From contig OZ019759.1 in NCBI GenBank assembly GCA_947034885.2, positions 14,262,501-14,326,500 on the forward strand: a stretch of DNA of 64,000 nucleotides, written 5' to 3'. Positions 1 to 13,665 of this stretch are shown one piece after another; the stretch's first letter is position 1, and every line of letters begins with the position of its first letter. The notes beneath the pieces are model-generated. The model saw nothing but the letters and a program-made list of their open reading frames with translations. It ran no database searches and was not told where the DNA came from. Source of the DNA: Thuidium tamariscinum. Taxonomy: Eukaryota > Streptophyta > Bryopsida > Hypnales > Thuidiaceae. Both the position numbers and the translations under genes were made by a program.

Positions 1-397
1 GGTACATTCTTGGGTCTCTCATAGTACCCCAGTTTTGGGTACCCTTGTAAATTCTATTATTATTATTTTTATTATTTCTTTTATTTGTGTGCAATTTTGC
101 CAAGTTCCTAACGCTATTTTAGGGCCAACATAAGGTTTTCAATTGATTTCTTGGCAAGTATAGAGCATTGAAGTCTAACTTTGTGCGTGCCATCCCCACG
201 TGCGAGTTGCGTGTTGCTTTGTACAGGGGGACCCCATTTGTGTATATATATTTTGAACTTGTAGTATTAAGCTAGACTTGTTGACCCTCGCTTGGTGTTT
301 TAGAAATTAGCCCAAAGTTGGCACCCAATTGTTTCAAATTTTTTTCATCTCTTGTAGTCAAACCTCTTCATTTTTCTATTTCTAATTTTCTCCATGG
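1..397. other. AT-rich non-coding flank
   Basis: I see no gene here. The stretch has a short mirrored GGTAC-containing opening (ggtac near 1 and again near 49), a run of TTA/TTAT near 56-80, and TATATATA near 244. It leads into the coding-like remnant that follows and may be its upstream region. Confidence 0.3.
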
Positions 398-907
398 TTG
401 GAATGTCAAAGTGAGGGCATTCATGCTCGTGAAGGCGTTGCCGGTGCCAATGGCCAAGTTTTATCCATTCAAGCCTTATATGAAGGAGGTCCATCCGAGG
501 CAAAGACTTTGAAAGATGCTGAGGAGGTGGTTGGAGAATCCAAAGATGAAGAGGAAGAGGAGGAGGAAGAGGATCTACCAATGTAGTAAGATTTGAGGAC
601 ATCATGAGTGTAGCAAGTCGTACTGTAAATAGCCTTGGATGTCTCTATGTACACCCGCAATACTAATTGGCCAAGTCACCTTGTCACGAGCTTCAATCGC
701 AAGCACAAGAAGGTTAAGTTTTCTCCCGAGAGTTTAGAGACCGAGTATAGTTCAGAGCCACAGATGTGCACATCCATCATAAGTCTAGAGTTGCACGAGT
801 TGAGTGACTTAGATGATAGTAGTAGACTCCATTTCGAGGGAGAATTCATCATTATTCTTAGCTCAGACTCAGACACTGACAATAAGGTTGATGTTTTTAG
901 TACTTGA
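398..907 (+). pseudogene. acidic coding-like remnant, unknown family
   Basis: Two coding-like stretches lie in the same reading frame (398-586 and 635-907), separated by several stops. The first ends in a run of glutamates (EEEEEEEEDLPM). The second is rich in Ser, Glu and Asp and ends with SSDSDTDNK. I do not recognise the family. The acidic tail and the position just upstream of the decayed ParB-methyltransferase-like copy suggest either an extra exon of that gene or the end of another mobile gene. Codon-level decay argues that it is no longer functional. Confidence 0.3.
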
Positions 908-1090
908 ATGGCACCATAGATTGCCCATGTAGTTCTGAGAGTTCCTTGAGTCTACTACTTAGTGAAATTTTTTTGCAATCAAAACAACAATCATTTTGGA
1001 CTTCCAATTTGATGTAAAGGGTTCACTATTTTAGCTCATCAATGATCAATGATGTCATGTGCATTCATTCAATGTCCTTTTTTATTTTAA

Positions 1091-4000
1091 ATGATGGAAT
1101 TGGATTTGCAAATGGATGTCACACCGGTAGCTGAAAGGCAAGAAGATAGAATCATGGAGATTCTTGGAAAAGAAGATAACCTTCAACCTGACATTAAGGG
1201 GGATGGAGACTTCAATCAATCTAGAGTGGTGGGTGAAGAAGACTTAGGGATGTTAGGGGGAAATGAAATGGGTGACGATGAAGAAAAGGACCTCCTTGAA
1301 AACAACCTCCAAAGGCTGCAGAAGGTGGACTCCATCACCACCATCAATGCCTCAAGGATGAAGCCTGAGAAGACCTTCCGCCTCTCTATTCCTCTTTGTA
1401 GGATGTTTGCTATACTAATGGTTCTACCCACCCACTCATGCGACATCCAGTTCCTAGAGAGGGAATTCACAGGTGGATATTAGGATGATGTAGCTATCTT
1501 CTATGTGTCTACTACCAATGAGGCGAGAGAATCCTTACAATTCACCAAGGAGGAAATGGATGAGCAGGCCCCTCTGTGGAAACCTAGGTGGAAACGCAAA
1601 AATGTAGAATTTGAGAGCCAATTGGATGCCAATCTAGCTCTCAAGTGCCTCAAAAACTCTAAGTTCTTTGTTTGTCACGGAAACCATAGACTCCTTGTAT
1701 AGATGAACATCATTTCCAGGATGTATGCCACCAACTGTAATTGGCACTATGCGGTGGACAACATTCTCTTAAATACAAAGGGGAAAATTGAGCTCGTTAT
1801 GTAGGTCATGCACAACATCAATAAGTAGGTGCATGAAAACAATTCTACTCTCTCTTGCTTGTCTTGCATTCATTGTATTTTCAATTGCATCTTGTTCTAC
1901 ACAATGACAATCAATTCCTACCTTATTTAAATTGGATGGAATGTATAGATCCACGGAGGATTCACACATCAAAACCAACCTCGTATACACTCTCTACTAG
2001 GTGCAAAAGTATGGCCTACTGTCCATGGAAAGGTTCAATGAAATGCTCAGGCCTTTGGAGAGAAAGAAATGTATTGCACTACTAGCAAAAAGGGCATGGT
2101 ACTCCATACCTATAGAGGTCTTCACTTCCTTCATCTTCAGGGTAAGACTTACAAAAGGCCTCTCCTTTACATCCACTCTCTGTTTCTTGTTATTGCCTTG
2201 GTTTCTTTCATTTGTTGAGGTTTGAAATAAATGTGGGAATAGACAACAAGAGATTGTCATGGCGGCAGATGCAACACTTTGGAGGTACACAAAGACGTCA
2301 TCACCTGATAATCAAACCGCAAAAGGGAAAACTCTATCCATGAGGGTGGAAACCAAGGAAAATAATGTCAAATTCTATGTCAAGATGATCAAGCTCCTCA
2401 CCGTTGCCAATCCCGCTCATGGAACGCGATTCCTTGCAGAGGTTAGTTGAATTGCTTCATTGATCATGTCTTCTCTCACTGTCATTCTTCCTTGCATTCA
2501 AAATGAAATTCAATGGCTTCGTGGTTGTCTAGGTGGAGAGGCATTGAAGCTCCAATGAGGTGCCCAAAATGATGCTCGAGAAATTGCAGATGGTGGTCAC
2601 CTGCAGCACAACACCATACCACAAAATGAAGTTCCTCAAGTGGTGGAACACATCCATTCCGTCTCATGATGCTAGGAAGTTCCTAGCCAAACCCGTCGCT
2701 GAATCACATCTTGAGCCATCCTTCAACGAGTACGTCTGGTATGTAGGGATAAGTTCATTTGTTCACACCATTTTAGATTCATGTTGTTATTTTTTTTGGT
2801 GGAAGTGCTTATAGGTACTTTCTTTGCATCTCATGTTTTTGTACATGAAATGAATTTCTTATTCTAATCAACATTTTCTACAGATCGAGGATGCTTTGGT
2901 CCAATACTTCGATGGGATGGTCAAACATAACAATCTCAAGATTGGCATGATGGTCCCGTAGTAGCTAGAGACATTGCTTGACTACATCAAGGGATGGAGG
3001 AGGAAGATCTAGGACCAATGATTCAGACCTATCTTCAAAGGTGCTAATTACTTTAAGAAAGGCAATTCATTTATGAATTGCAAAAGCTTCAACTTAGTGG
3101 TCCAAAGAATTCTTTTCCAGTATACTTCAAACATTGGTCAATGTTTTTCTAAAGTCATTTGCCTTACGCTTTGACCTTATTGCTCACAATTCTATCATGT
3201 TTGTTATCGAAGAACATACGATTTGAAACTCAAGAAGATATTAGTTGCTAGAGTTTGTTACTTCTCTCTATTCATTCAATTGATCAGCGTGGTAGGTACT
3301 TCAAGTATGAGCTCCAAGAAAAGGGGGCAATTGAATGAAGGGACTTGCCACCTTTCTTGTCTTTATAGTTGGACCGCAACTCCATTGATTGCATGTTCTC
3401 CGTGAGCCAGCTATGCATGTTCACCACTGCTCATCTCAATGGAGGAGCCTTGTATTTGGACTGCTTTGTAGGATTCACCCATGAATCAGAGGCACAGCTA
3501 TATGAATACTTGGAGGGTAAAGGGGCCATTGACTTGGAAGTGGATGAGTTCATTGGCTTGACGGATAGGTAGAGGAGGGAAGCCATTCAGAGGAGGGATG
3601 CTAACAATATGAAGAAGAAAGCACGAGTCCAAGTTCTACTCGATGCCAAGGAAAAGAAGGAAGTGGAGAGACTTGCCAAGTTCACGGAAAGAGAGTAGGA
3701 AAAGGACAAGGAGGAATAGGCCAACAACAAAGGGAAGAAGAAGGCAAAGGCGACCGCCCAAGTTCCAACATCCTCCACAATTGATCAAGGCTTTCAACTC
3801 TAGGTTGGATCTTAGAGTGGAATCAAGAGGAAGGCCACTTTATCAGAGTTCTTGGAGGAGGTCATCACTCATATATCTCAAGGATTTCTTCTCACCGACA
3901 AAGAGTTCATCAAGTTCAAAGACTTGATCGTCAATGTCTCCATCGTGGAACTTGTGGAAGACATGGACTCCAACAAGCCCACTTGTTACAAGTCTTGGCC

Positions 4001-5490
4001 TTCTTGAGGAAAGTACTCACTTCAAACTTCAAATTGGTCATTGTTCATTTTGTCTTGTCAACATCAATAGTGTACATGCTACTTCTTCATTTGCCGATGT
4101 ACTTCATGTTGGCACTTGGTAGGTGTCTACAACAAAAAACAAATATTTCTATAGGCAGTGGAACACTTGATCGGGGGTCGACGTTGTCTTCTTTGATTGC
4201 CTTGAGAACTTGCCTATCCTAGGGTTGTCTTTTCCTAAAGATGATGTGCCCAATTGGAATGAAGACGTTGAAGATGAGGCCCTCCAGTCAACCTTCAGCT
4301 TTGTATGCAAGCATCTCCAAGACGACGACTAAGTCATCGTCTTCCACTCATATGGCATCAAATCGAAGAGCGACATTGCAACATTGTATGACGTATATGA
4401 CATGGTCAAGAAAAAGGAGTGGATGGGTATGAACCACATGCACTTAACCTTAGCCATTGACAACAAACAGACGGTAAACTCCATTACATTCTCTTGGCTT
4501 CTGCAAACCAGTCATCATGTTCATCTTCCAATGCATTTCTAATCAACATTTGCCTCACCTAATCCGTCGATACAGAAATTTGGGATCATGCTCCTCGTGA
4601 AGAACCTCAAAGACAAAGGGAAGTTCAATTTTTCTTTCATGAAAAAGGCCAATGTCAACATTGCCAAGGACAACATGCTCATATACTACACTCATGTGGA
4701 TGACATGGCCATGAATAAAGCAAAGCCGTGGAGAGGGGCGCGCAAAAAAAATCCGCACTTCTTTCAAATCCTCCTCAAAGCTACTAGCACTCTAACAATG
4801 AGGGTGATTTGGTTCTAGACTGTACCGCATCCACATGTTAGTGTCTTCTTCCAAATGTCTCTATTCAACATGATCTCAACAAAAAAATAGAGTGAACTAA
4901 TCAATGTGTATTCGTGGCTTGTCTAGGGGCTTGTATTATTGTTTGCCATGCCATGGGCCGCCACATCGTGGCTTTGAAAGATAACAAAGACATCTTCGAT
5001 GCCATATTCAAACCCATGAAGAAGTCCACGTCAACAATAGTGGAGACTCTAGCGCCGGCACTAGTTATAGCCCTGTCATAGGATTAAGATGAATTGCCAT
5101 TGTTGCCCCAAAAATTCACTTGCAAAAAAAAATTCAATGAGTAAGTTGGAACTTTTTTTATTTTTTAGTGAATTGCATGGTGAATTAATCAACCAAAAAG
5201 TCTACCTCTATGTATATTGGTTTGCAGTCATTGAGGATTGATGTTGGAAGATGCCAACATACTGAAGTAAAGTCTTTTTTTTGAGTCTTCAAAAGACTTT
5301 CAACCTTCCCGTCTATGCAAAGCAAATGGCAAGTGCCTTTGTGACTTTTGGTTCTTCTAAACCAAAACATCATAAAGACACATATGCCCTAAATGTTTTA
5401 CAGTTTATAGATGGGTCAGCATATAAGGGTAGAGAGTCTTCTAAGTCGTCAAAGAGTTCTCATTCTGAGATTGAGTTCTCAATGATTTAG
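1091..5490 (+). pseudogene. decayed ParB-like / DNA methyltransferase-like gene, copy A
   Basis: This is an intron-bearing gene remnant. Coding-like blocks follow one another on the plus strand: an acidic N-terminus (1091-1483); a block ending in FFVCHGNHRLLV (about 1664-1699), which matches the GxHR signature of ParB/DGQHR-like folds; then WHYAVDNILLNTKGKIELVM (about 1741-1800). Splice-like junctions include donors at about 2142 and 2440 and an acceptor at about 2883. Later blocks read VVFFDCLENLP, a D-P-P-Y-like position, near 4170-4210, then KKKEWMGMNHMHLTLAID near 4410-4465. CHAMGRHIVALKDNKDIF (about 4944-5000) resembles the segment after motif I in N4/N6 DNA methylases. The last block ends at 5490. 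In-frame stops (for example 1481-1483 and 1700-1702) show decay. The same protein family recurs at 16,321-19,430 (-), and by architecture at 60,987-64,000. The ParB-like and methyltransferase calls rest on motifs only. Confidence 0.5.
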
Positions 5491-5519
5491 ACTCACGGAA
5501 TTGACATATTCCGTGAGTC
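5490..5519. repeat. hairpin immediately after the copy A stop
   Basis: A perfect 11-nt inverted repeat (GACTCACGGAA / TTCCGTGAGTC) with an 8-nt loop begins at the last base of the TAG stop codon of the final copy A block. It could be an RNA 3'-end structure or part of a terminal repeat of the mobile gene. It is visible directly in the sequence. Confidence 0.6.
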
Positions 5520-5783
5520 AAACTATTGTATGTTGCCTTCTATGATGATTGGATTTGAATGTTTTATAGCTACATCTTGGTACTTTATGGTATTCATTTT
5601 CATTTTTCATTGTATGAATTATACTTTAACCAACAACGTTTCAACGTTCTCTCCTAAACACCAAATTCTAACTTGAAAAGATTGATAAACTTCACCCTAC
5701 AAAACTAAACTACGGTCATAAGACCCCCTTCACTTATCCACGGTCATAGGTCCAAAATGAAATTTTTCCTTGAAAAAATTTCC

Positions 5784-5829
5784 CACTCACAAGCTCACAA
5801 GCTCACGCTCCTAGGCTCGCCTGCTAGCA
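5784..5829. repeat. subterminal GCTCACAAGCTCACG box, left end of element 1
   Basis: Short tandem copies of CTCACAAG / GCTCACGCTC / GGCTCGC end in GCTAGC. The reverse complement (GCTAGCGTGTGAGCCTGTGAG) occurs at the right end of the same element, and equivalent boxes occur at 37,853-37,890 and 44,659-44,729. Subterminal repeats of this kind usually bind transposase. Confidence 0.55.
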
Positions 5830-6679
5830 ACCCTGCTTATAATCCTACTCCATTTCCATCCTCTTCTTAGCATCTTTCTATCATTTTCTTCATCAATACT
5901 TTACCAAACTCACAAAACACATCATACACTCAAAACTTGAAAGAGATAGCTTAGAACTCTAATTTTGCATACATCAACTTCCCTAACTACTTTCATCCAT
6001 CCCTAATATATCATTAATTTACAAATATACTATTAATTTACAAATGTACTATTAATTTACTAATGTATTAATAATTCACTAACATACTAATAATTTACTA
6101 ATCTAGTATAAAAACTACACCAAATTAGTGGAAATTGCATTGAATTGTTGTAATTTTGTTAGTCTAGTACAAAACTCCCTAAATTATTGTAAAAACCTCT
6201 AAGTTATTGAAAAAAAATTCACTTTTAGTATTTGTCTCACTATTTTAATGTTTCCTTTATTATTCTACTACTCCACTAATCTTGTAGTAGTATTTTTTGT
6301 ATTAACTTATTTTGTATTTTTCATATTTATTATTTTTTGTGGTTTTCAATTTTACTTTTAGTTTCATTATCTATGTCTAGTCTTTTGTTCTAAGTTCATT
6401 GTTAGGACCCTTGTCATGATTGATGACCTTTGATGAATGAATGCATTGATGGATGATCATGAATTAGTTTATGATGGAATGTATACTAGTAGATAAGCAT
6501 AGATTTCCTGGAGATAGATATTTTGAGATGGTAGATTTATGCACTCCGTTTAGACAACTCCAATTGGATGACAAAGGCATTGAAATGCCTGAAGATGGAT
6601 ATCTGCAAACAACGAATTTAGGCAATGGAGTTAGACAATTCTACCTAGATGACTTATGTAATGTGTACTAGATAAATAT

Positions 6680-6875
6680 CACTAGAAGAAAATTGGCCAA
6701 AACTACATTTTTTTCAACATAATTGTGTCAAGTGGGTTATGTTGAAAATTGTGTTGTAAATGCAAAATTTGCATTTTTCTACATTTTCACTATGTTTACA
6801 ATGCAGTTTTCAACATTACCCACTTGACACAATTATGTTGAGAAAAATGCTGTTTGGGCCAATTTTCTTCTAGTA
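6680..6875. mobile_element. 196-bp stem-loop MITE with CACTA-like termini
   Basis: The left arm starts CACTAGAAGAAAATTGGCC and the right arm is its inverted copy, with one difference at the terminal base. The arms stay similar for roughly 90-100 bp, including the shared core ATAATTGTGTCAAGTGGGT. The whole unit would fold into one long hairpin. The termini resemble En/Spm (CACTA) ends. A clean 3-bp target duplication is not evident. Confidence 0.65.
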
Positions 6876-9800
6876 CATGTATAATTATGTTGGAACTTAG
6901 AGTTAGATAACTTCAAGTAGAAGATGAAGATTTGGATAAGATATAATTGGATAGGATATAATTGGAAAAGGAAACTAGGACTTTTAATTAGAAGATGGTT
7001 CTAGATAGAACCAAAGATAGAAAGAAAAAGAAAGAAAGGTAGTCCTAGTCTATCTTAAAGATTGATAGTCTTTATTATAAGACAAAGCTCGAGGGTAAAG
7101 AGACAATATCTTGGGAGATTAATTTTTTTCTATGGTCGGGGAGGTTTGATCTTTTGTGAAATGATTTTTCTATTTAGTATATTTTGTATTTGCATTTGGA
7201 AGTCATTTTAATTTGAAGTTATAAACTATAAGAGGTTTCTAACATTTATTTTTGTAATTTTTATCTTTTATATATATATAATTTGATTCTAGTTTCATTT
7301 TCCATTCAAGATAGTTTGTTTCATTTGGATTTACAATTTTTGTATTTGTTATCTATTGGATTTCCTAATTAATTCTAATTTCACTTTCTTACTTGGAATT
7401 ATTTTATTTTTCCTTTTAGCATCATTGTATTATTTGATTGATTGGGTTATTCTATCAAATCTTGTTCAATATCATTTTAATTTTAAACCCTTATTTTTCC
7501 CTTCATTTTCTCTTGAAGGTGTTTTCTAGCATTTTGCCCTAGTTTGCCCATGTCTCTACTCTTACATACTAAAAAACTCCCTAACTAGTGGTTGTAGTTT
7601 GATTCAGAGTATTAACACTTGAAAATGCACATTGTTTAAATTTTCTACAATCTAAGAAATAATCCAATATAGTCCTTTACAATGAGTTGTCCAAAATTGT
7701 TATATTGCCAAAAATATTGTTTCATCTTTTAGATATTTATTTTTAGCTTCAATAAATGAGTTAGAAATATTGTTTTCTTTTATGTTAGCTTTTAATGCTT
7801 ATTTCTAAAGTCAATATACTAATATTACTAGACATGTTGTTCCATATTGCAAAAAACAATATGATTAAAGGTTGCGTCTCAATGTATATGATAAAGCCTG
7901 TGAAGGGCTCAATGGTAATATGTAGAGAGAAGGTATACACAACAACAATAATTTAATATATTTGGATTGATTTTAATACATTATTTGAATTGAGCATGAC
8001 ATGGATTATCTACTAACAACTACGTTCAAGAGTCTTCTTGCAATTGAAATGCAAGTTTCTTTAATTCATTCATCTAGTTGAGAGTTTCGGTGTCAATGCT
8101 CAAAACCCTAAACCATGAGAATCAAGGTCTTTGGCCACCAAGGGCTAGATCATTACTAATTTACTTGGAGAATTTTGAGATTCTTTAGCTTGGCAACGAC
8201 ATTATGATAGAGGACTAGTTGCAAAGTTGATAGAAGTTCTTAACATGATGTGGAAAACCATGGATGAATGACACAAATTTTTTGACCAAAAGTCTAAAAA
8301 ATTTACTTTCTTGGCTACCTTGTGAATGGCATATTGGTTAAGGTAAAAGAATAGAAATTTATATTAATATGTGCATAGTTTTGTACCATACCATTTATAC
8401 TTCACATTAGTTCATTTACTGCTTTTGGATATCTATAGTGTCTTTACTACTCTTACATCAATATAGCACATAACTTATAGTTCTCTTACAGCAATACAAC
8501 ACATGTATGTGTCACGTTTTATCGTTGGTTGGAATCAATGATTTTGGTTTCTGAATACTTTAGGGTTTTGAAAAAAAGAACTTCTGAGGGCCTTGCTAAA
8601 ACTCAATTGTTGTCTATTCACGACAAGCTATTTGGGGTTTCAAAATGCTTCGGTGAAGGCGATTCTCCTACTGTGCCACAATAGTTTCAAAAGCCAGCAT
8701 TGGTACCATGTACATTTCATTTCTAAGCTATTCATGCTTCATTGTATTTTCTATAAGTTGAAGGTTTGGCGCAATATCTATACAGATATGCAAGAATGAA
8801 TTGTTAGTGAGTTTATCAACGATCTAGTGCTTTGTTCCAGTGTCAAAGAAATATTGTCACTGGATCCCAAGCTCACAAACTTCATCAAGCATGAGTGTGC
8901 CAAAGGGTAATTTGATATCATCAAGCGCCTCTTCTTTAATTTGCTAAGCAACTTTTGAGGTGACATGTTTCCTTACATTCATTGCACCAATGTAAAAGTA
9001 TGCTAGATTTGTATCCCTTGTGAATAGGGATTATGGTTCTTCGAAGTTTTAGATAACCATGAACTTTGACCTCTGGGTACCATTAGAATGTCACTTGTAC
9101 ACCATCATTTCTAATTTCACCTACTTCTAGTTCAATCCGGTTCATTGCAACTCTACAGAACTTGAGTTTAACGAGGACAATGAAATTGTTGGTGGATGTG
9201 AAGGTCAGTCAAGAGTACAAGATTGTATTGACCACAGTTGCAAGTCTGATGTATTCATCAAATGGATCTCTTTCAGTTGAGGAACTCGACTGGTGATTTT
9301 GAACCCTGGGTACGCAACTCTCATATAATATGGCCTTGATTTTAATTACTTATAATGCATTTTAGTCCAAATTCAAAGGATGTTATTTGATTTAATTTAG
9401 AAAAGTCTTGTAGCCCTTTCAACAAGGAATCCAAAAATGTAAATATATACATTAAATGATTATTTTTGAGGATAATAATAGCATTATAAATCTAATTATA
9501 TGAGTTTTTTTAATACATATATTATGGAACAAGATATCCAACTTTGGGGGCTTTTTAATAAAATTTTAATATAAATAACATATGACAAATGAATTTTAAT
9601 TTTAATTGGAGGGAACTTTTTGTATGAATTTTTAAAAATTATACATAGGCAACTTTGGGTGTGATAGTTGAGCTAGAAAATTGATGATTTAGGGCTACTT
9701 TATACTTAGGCCGACCAAGTCGAGAAGCCGTGGGAGTTCATGGCCAAACTTTGCGTGAGAGGCCAAGGAAATGGGCAATAAATGATAGGAATTGGAGCCT

Positions 9801-10439
9801 TTGGCCAGCCATAATGTGAAGCCTCTAAAGGCCAAACCCAAAGTCCAAACCTACACCATTCATTCATGTTCAATCTTTTTCCACATTAATCCATCCAATT
9901 TTTGAAAATATCATGAAGCATTTCATGAAGCTTCATCCACATGTCATTTTTTTTAAGCAAAAAATGAAAAATAAAATGAAAAATAGTCAAAATTGGCCAT
10001 AGAAAAATAATCACAGCACATATTTTGGGCATCAAACAAGGAATAAGAAGGGGACAAAACCCATAAAAATTGTATGAATGGAATAAGAAAGGTATAAATG
10101 AATAAGAGGATAAAGACTAGAAGGGCCTCTAGGGGGACATTTAACATTTAACATTTAACAGGAGGAAGTGTAAAATCTACCAATATTATGCACGATTATG
10201 TAGATTTTTGAAAAAAGGAACTCGTCGGCCTCTCGACCACAGTTTGGATCGCCATTTTTTGGCCCAAGTGTGAAGCGGCCCTTATATTGGGATACTGGTT
10301 GTTTGGTTGAGAAATGTGCTATTAATGACCAAATATGTTTCATCGTATCCAATGCACCTTGAGGGTATGACAATCAATAATATTGAAAACCAAATATCTT
10401 AAGGGTATTCCAAGGATATAGGACAGCAAGTGTATTCTA
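6876..10439. other. AT-rich interior of element 1, no clear gene
   Basis: No coding region is supportable. Weak coding-like patches near 8590-9300 contain frequent stops and match nothing I recognise. Around 9300-9960 the sequence is strongly A/T-rich with TTTTAATAAAATTT-like runs. Confidence 0.35.
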
Positions 10440-10825
10440 AACCCTAGTGCCGTTAGTATCTTTGTTTTCTATTCAGACTGTTTCCCGCCACCTTCTTCTA
10501 CCCAAGTTTCTGCCGCTTTTTGCCGCTCGAGCTTTTGCCGCTTTCTTCCACTACTTCTTCCTTCATTTCGCTTCAATCATTCTGTCTCATTTTTTTCTAT
10601 ACAATTGTCTTCGATTTGGAGAGGTGTAGCAATCAATTTGGAAGGGTGCGGCAATTGATTTAGATGGATGTGGCAATATTTTTGGAGGCTTGATTTCATT
10701 TGACAATCTTTGTAGAGGATCACATTTGGAGCATTGTTGTGAAGCGTCACTGTGAATGACGTGAAGGATCATGTTAGGTGATGATTTGTTCATGCTCTTG
10801 ATTAAGTTCAAAATTTTACATTAAG
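10440..10825 (+). other. probable captured 5' exon with splice donor
   Basis: A pyrimidine- and CTTC-rich leader (10,440-10,580) is followed by sequence ending in AAG|GTAAGT at 10,825/10,826, a near-consensus plant splice donor. A T-rich intron-like stretch follows. This looks like the 5'-UTR exon and first intron of a host gene carried inside element 1. A short frame (10,447-10,629) exists but has UTR-like composition, so I do not call a protein. Confidence 0.4.
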
Positions 10826-12202
10826 GTAAGTTATTGTTTCTATATTTCTATCTTCTTGCTTGGATTAGGGTTTGTAATTTTGAGCCAACTTGTGCACCTT
10901 TTGTGTTGCTTTTGTGTTTGCTCTTTGGATCATTGTTTTCAGAGTGATCATGCTTGGCTTTGTTTTTGAGCTTTGCTATTAATGGTTGGGCTCGTTTAGG
11001 CACTGCATGTCAATTATATGTTCTCAAATCTACTGAATTCATTTGTTCCAAATGTGGGGCTTGTGTGCTGATTTGAGGTTTAGGGATGGAATTTTAATGC
11101 TTTTAGGGTTTGGTACTATCTCTAGTTGGTATGAATGTGACCTTCTTTAAACTCCCATTGATACGTATTTCCCAAAAAAGATTACATCTAATTCAACTTA
11201 GATATAAGTTTGTTTGTTTTCTTCCAAAAATACCACCAAAACTTAATATGGTCCAATATCAGCCATTAGGTGGTCAGTTTGTGAACCTCCTACCTTACTC
11301 AATGATGTCTCTCATCTAGAAGAACTTATCAGCTCAAGCTTAAGCTCAAAAGAAGTGTCATTAATCAACATTTTCTTAATAATTACAGAAGTATGATGGC
11401 TGAATGGAGTAGATGTAGTTTCAGTAACTTATATAGAGGTCTAAATTCACCTATTGGATATGTTAATTGAGAGTAGAATAGTTAATTAAGTTACCTTCTC
11501 AATCTTGATAATTTATTAAATTTGCCTTGGTATTATGAGTTGTTTTGTATTTGAAGAAGTACATGCTATATCTTTGCACTTAATTTTCTAGGAGGCAGGT
11601 TCTTGTTGCTTGATGTCTAATTTTGAACATTCAACATATTGGTGTAGTTTTAAGCAAGGCGGCATCTTATTATCTACAATTCTAAAGAGTGAAGTATCAT
11701 AATATTCATCTTCTTTCCATTGTGTTGCATTTATATAAGATAAGAAAGTAGAAAAAATAGACCTTTGTCAATAGTAGCATCAATAAATGTTGATGACCTT
11801 CAATCCTTCACATTGTTTAGATTTGGTTGTCATCAAAGTTCAACATTTAAAAAGTTGAACACAAACTGGATTCTTTTAGCCAAGTTTGGTGTTTGGTGTT
11901 TGTGACATCTTCATAGAGTGGATATTGCAGACTTGGTGTAGTCCATTTTTCTCTTAAGGCTTGGTAATCCCTATTTGTTACATTCTTGTATTTCTCTTTT
12001 CTACTTGCACTTTTATAATTCTTGATTTGTTGTAGAATGTAATGAAGAGCATAATTAGGAACTTGATTAGGATGTGAATATTGCAACTCTTTGCAAAGTA
12101 ATTAGTCTTGCATTGAGGAATAGTCAATGGTTTTGTTTTTCAAGCTCAAATGAATCACATATGACAATGAGGTGGATTTTTGTATTTGATTTATACATGC
12201 AG

Positions 12203-12281
12203 GTTTGAAAGTTGTGGTAGATGAAGCTAAAAATGCAAAAGCAGAAGTAGCTGGTTGCACTTTTGCCCAAGAATTCATCAG
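12203..12281 (+). other. captured internal exon, unknown host gene
   Basis: A 79-nt segment is flanked by a branch/polypyrimidine-like region ending in TGCAG (acceptor at 12,202) and by AG|GTAACA (donor at 12,282). It has no stop in one frame and encodes a peptide containing AEVAGCTFAQEFI. The clean splice borders and stop-free frame inside otherwise unreadable sequence indicate a copied host exon. I do not recognise the protein. Confidence 0.45.
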
Positions 12282-13665
12282 GTAACAATTTCCAACTCCT
12301 TTGTTGCTTTTCTTTAAGGTAAAATATTTGCTTCACAACTTGATGACCTTTTCAGATTTCATTGGATTATTATACATGTTGAAGGATGTGTGGAAACTTC
12401 ATTGTCATCACTAATGTGAATCATTTATTTTTTCTTAATCTATAAATCCATTGACATGATTACCCTTTGCTGATGTTTTTTAATTTCAACTAAAGCTAAT
12501 TTGGTCTTGTTTTGTTGCTTCATTCTTGTAGGGATTCTTGGCAATTAAAAAACTTTGTTTGATTGGAGAATTTTAACTCTATTTGTCATGGAATCTGTAA
12601 TTTTGCATGGAGCTACTTGCACTTTCAATAGTTTATAAGACAAGAATTTTGAATGGTATGCAACCCCAATTGAAATTTTAGTACTTGAATGCTACTTAAA
12701 TCATATTGTTTACACCTATTACTATACATTGAACACTCAAATCAATGATCAAGTTATGCACTTCTCAAATTTTAAGAATCATTTAAGTACAATTGAGCTT
12801 TTAAATTGAATTAATAAGGTAGGACCTTTGAAAATATAAGTGTTTGTCACTTAATATATAGAAAGTCATAGTTAAGGAATTTGAATAAAATAGGAATTTA
12901 AATTAGCTAAGAAATTGAGCTTGAATTCTTATTGAAGTGTTGATTAAATATAACCAAGTGTTGGTAAAGTATGACCAATTGATTTAATTTTTTATTTAGT
13001 TTTTTATTGATGGATGTTTTGATAGATTTTTTGATTTGGTAACTCATTGTTGGCATTGATTTTTTGATTTTTTAGAACATCCTACATATTTTATTACTGG
13101 TTTACTACATTATTTGATTTACAAAAGACATTGGTTTTAGAGTTACCACATCATCAAGTTTCAAGAAACTGTTACATTCAAGTATTTAAGCTTACTTCAA
13201 TCTTCTTCTTTTTTAAGAATTTTTTTGAAGTGGTTGTTTTCTTTTTCATATTAAGAGCTTTTTAATTGTATGAAAAATTCTATTCTAAGCCTTATATTTT
13301 TTAGCAATTTTGAGTATGTCATGTATAGCCTTTTAAGAAAAGTTGATTTGTTTTAGATCCAAATCATGTAAAATTCTTCACTAATGTTGGTCATGTAGAA
13401 TTAGATCCTAATTGAATTGTTTTTTTGGCAATATGATCCATTTAATGTGTCATTTTCAAGTTATTGATCCTTGGTCTCAAAGGAAATGAAGTTCAACCCA
13501 TAGCTGTAGAGATTAATAGGATTTGGAATTCAAAAAGTCATGATCTATTATCAAGAGGTTTTGAAAGAAGTTTTATTAATTTCGTATGTATTCGTTTCGA
13601 TGATGCAGATGTGGTGGTATTATTGGTGTGATGTTTTTTGGTGACCATCTTCAAATTGGGTTATT
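12282..13665. other. AT-rich, intron-like stretch
   Basis: There is no supportable coding region. The T-rich composition and lack of long frames fit intronic sequence between the captured exon and the zinc-finger fragment, if these belong to one chimeric transcript. Confidence 0.3.
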
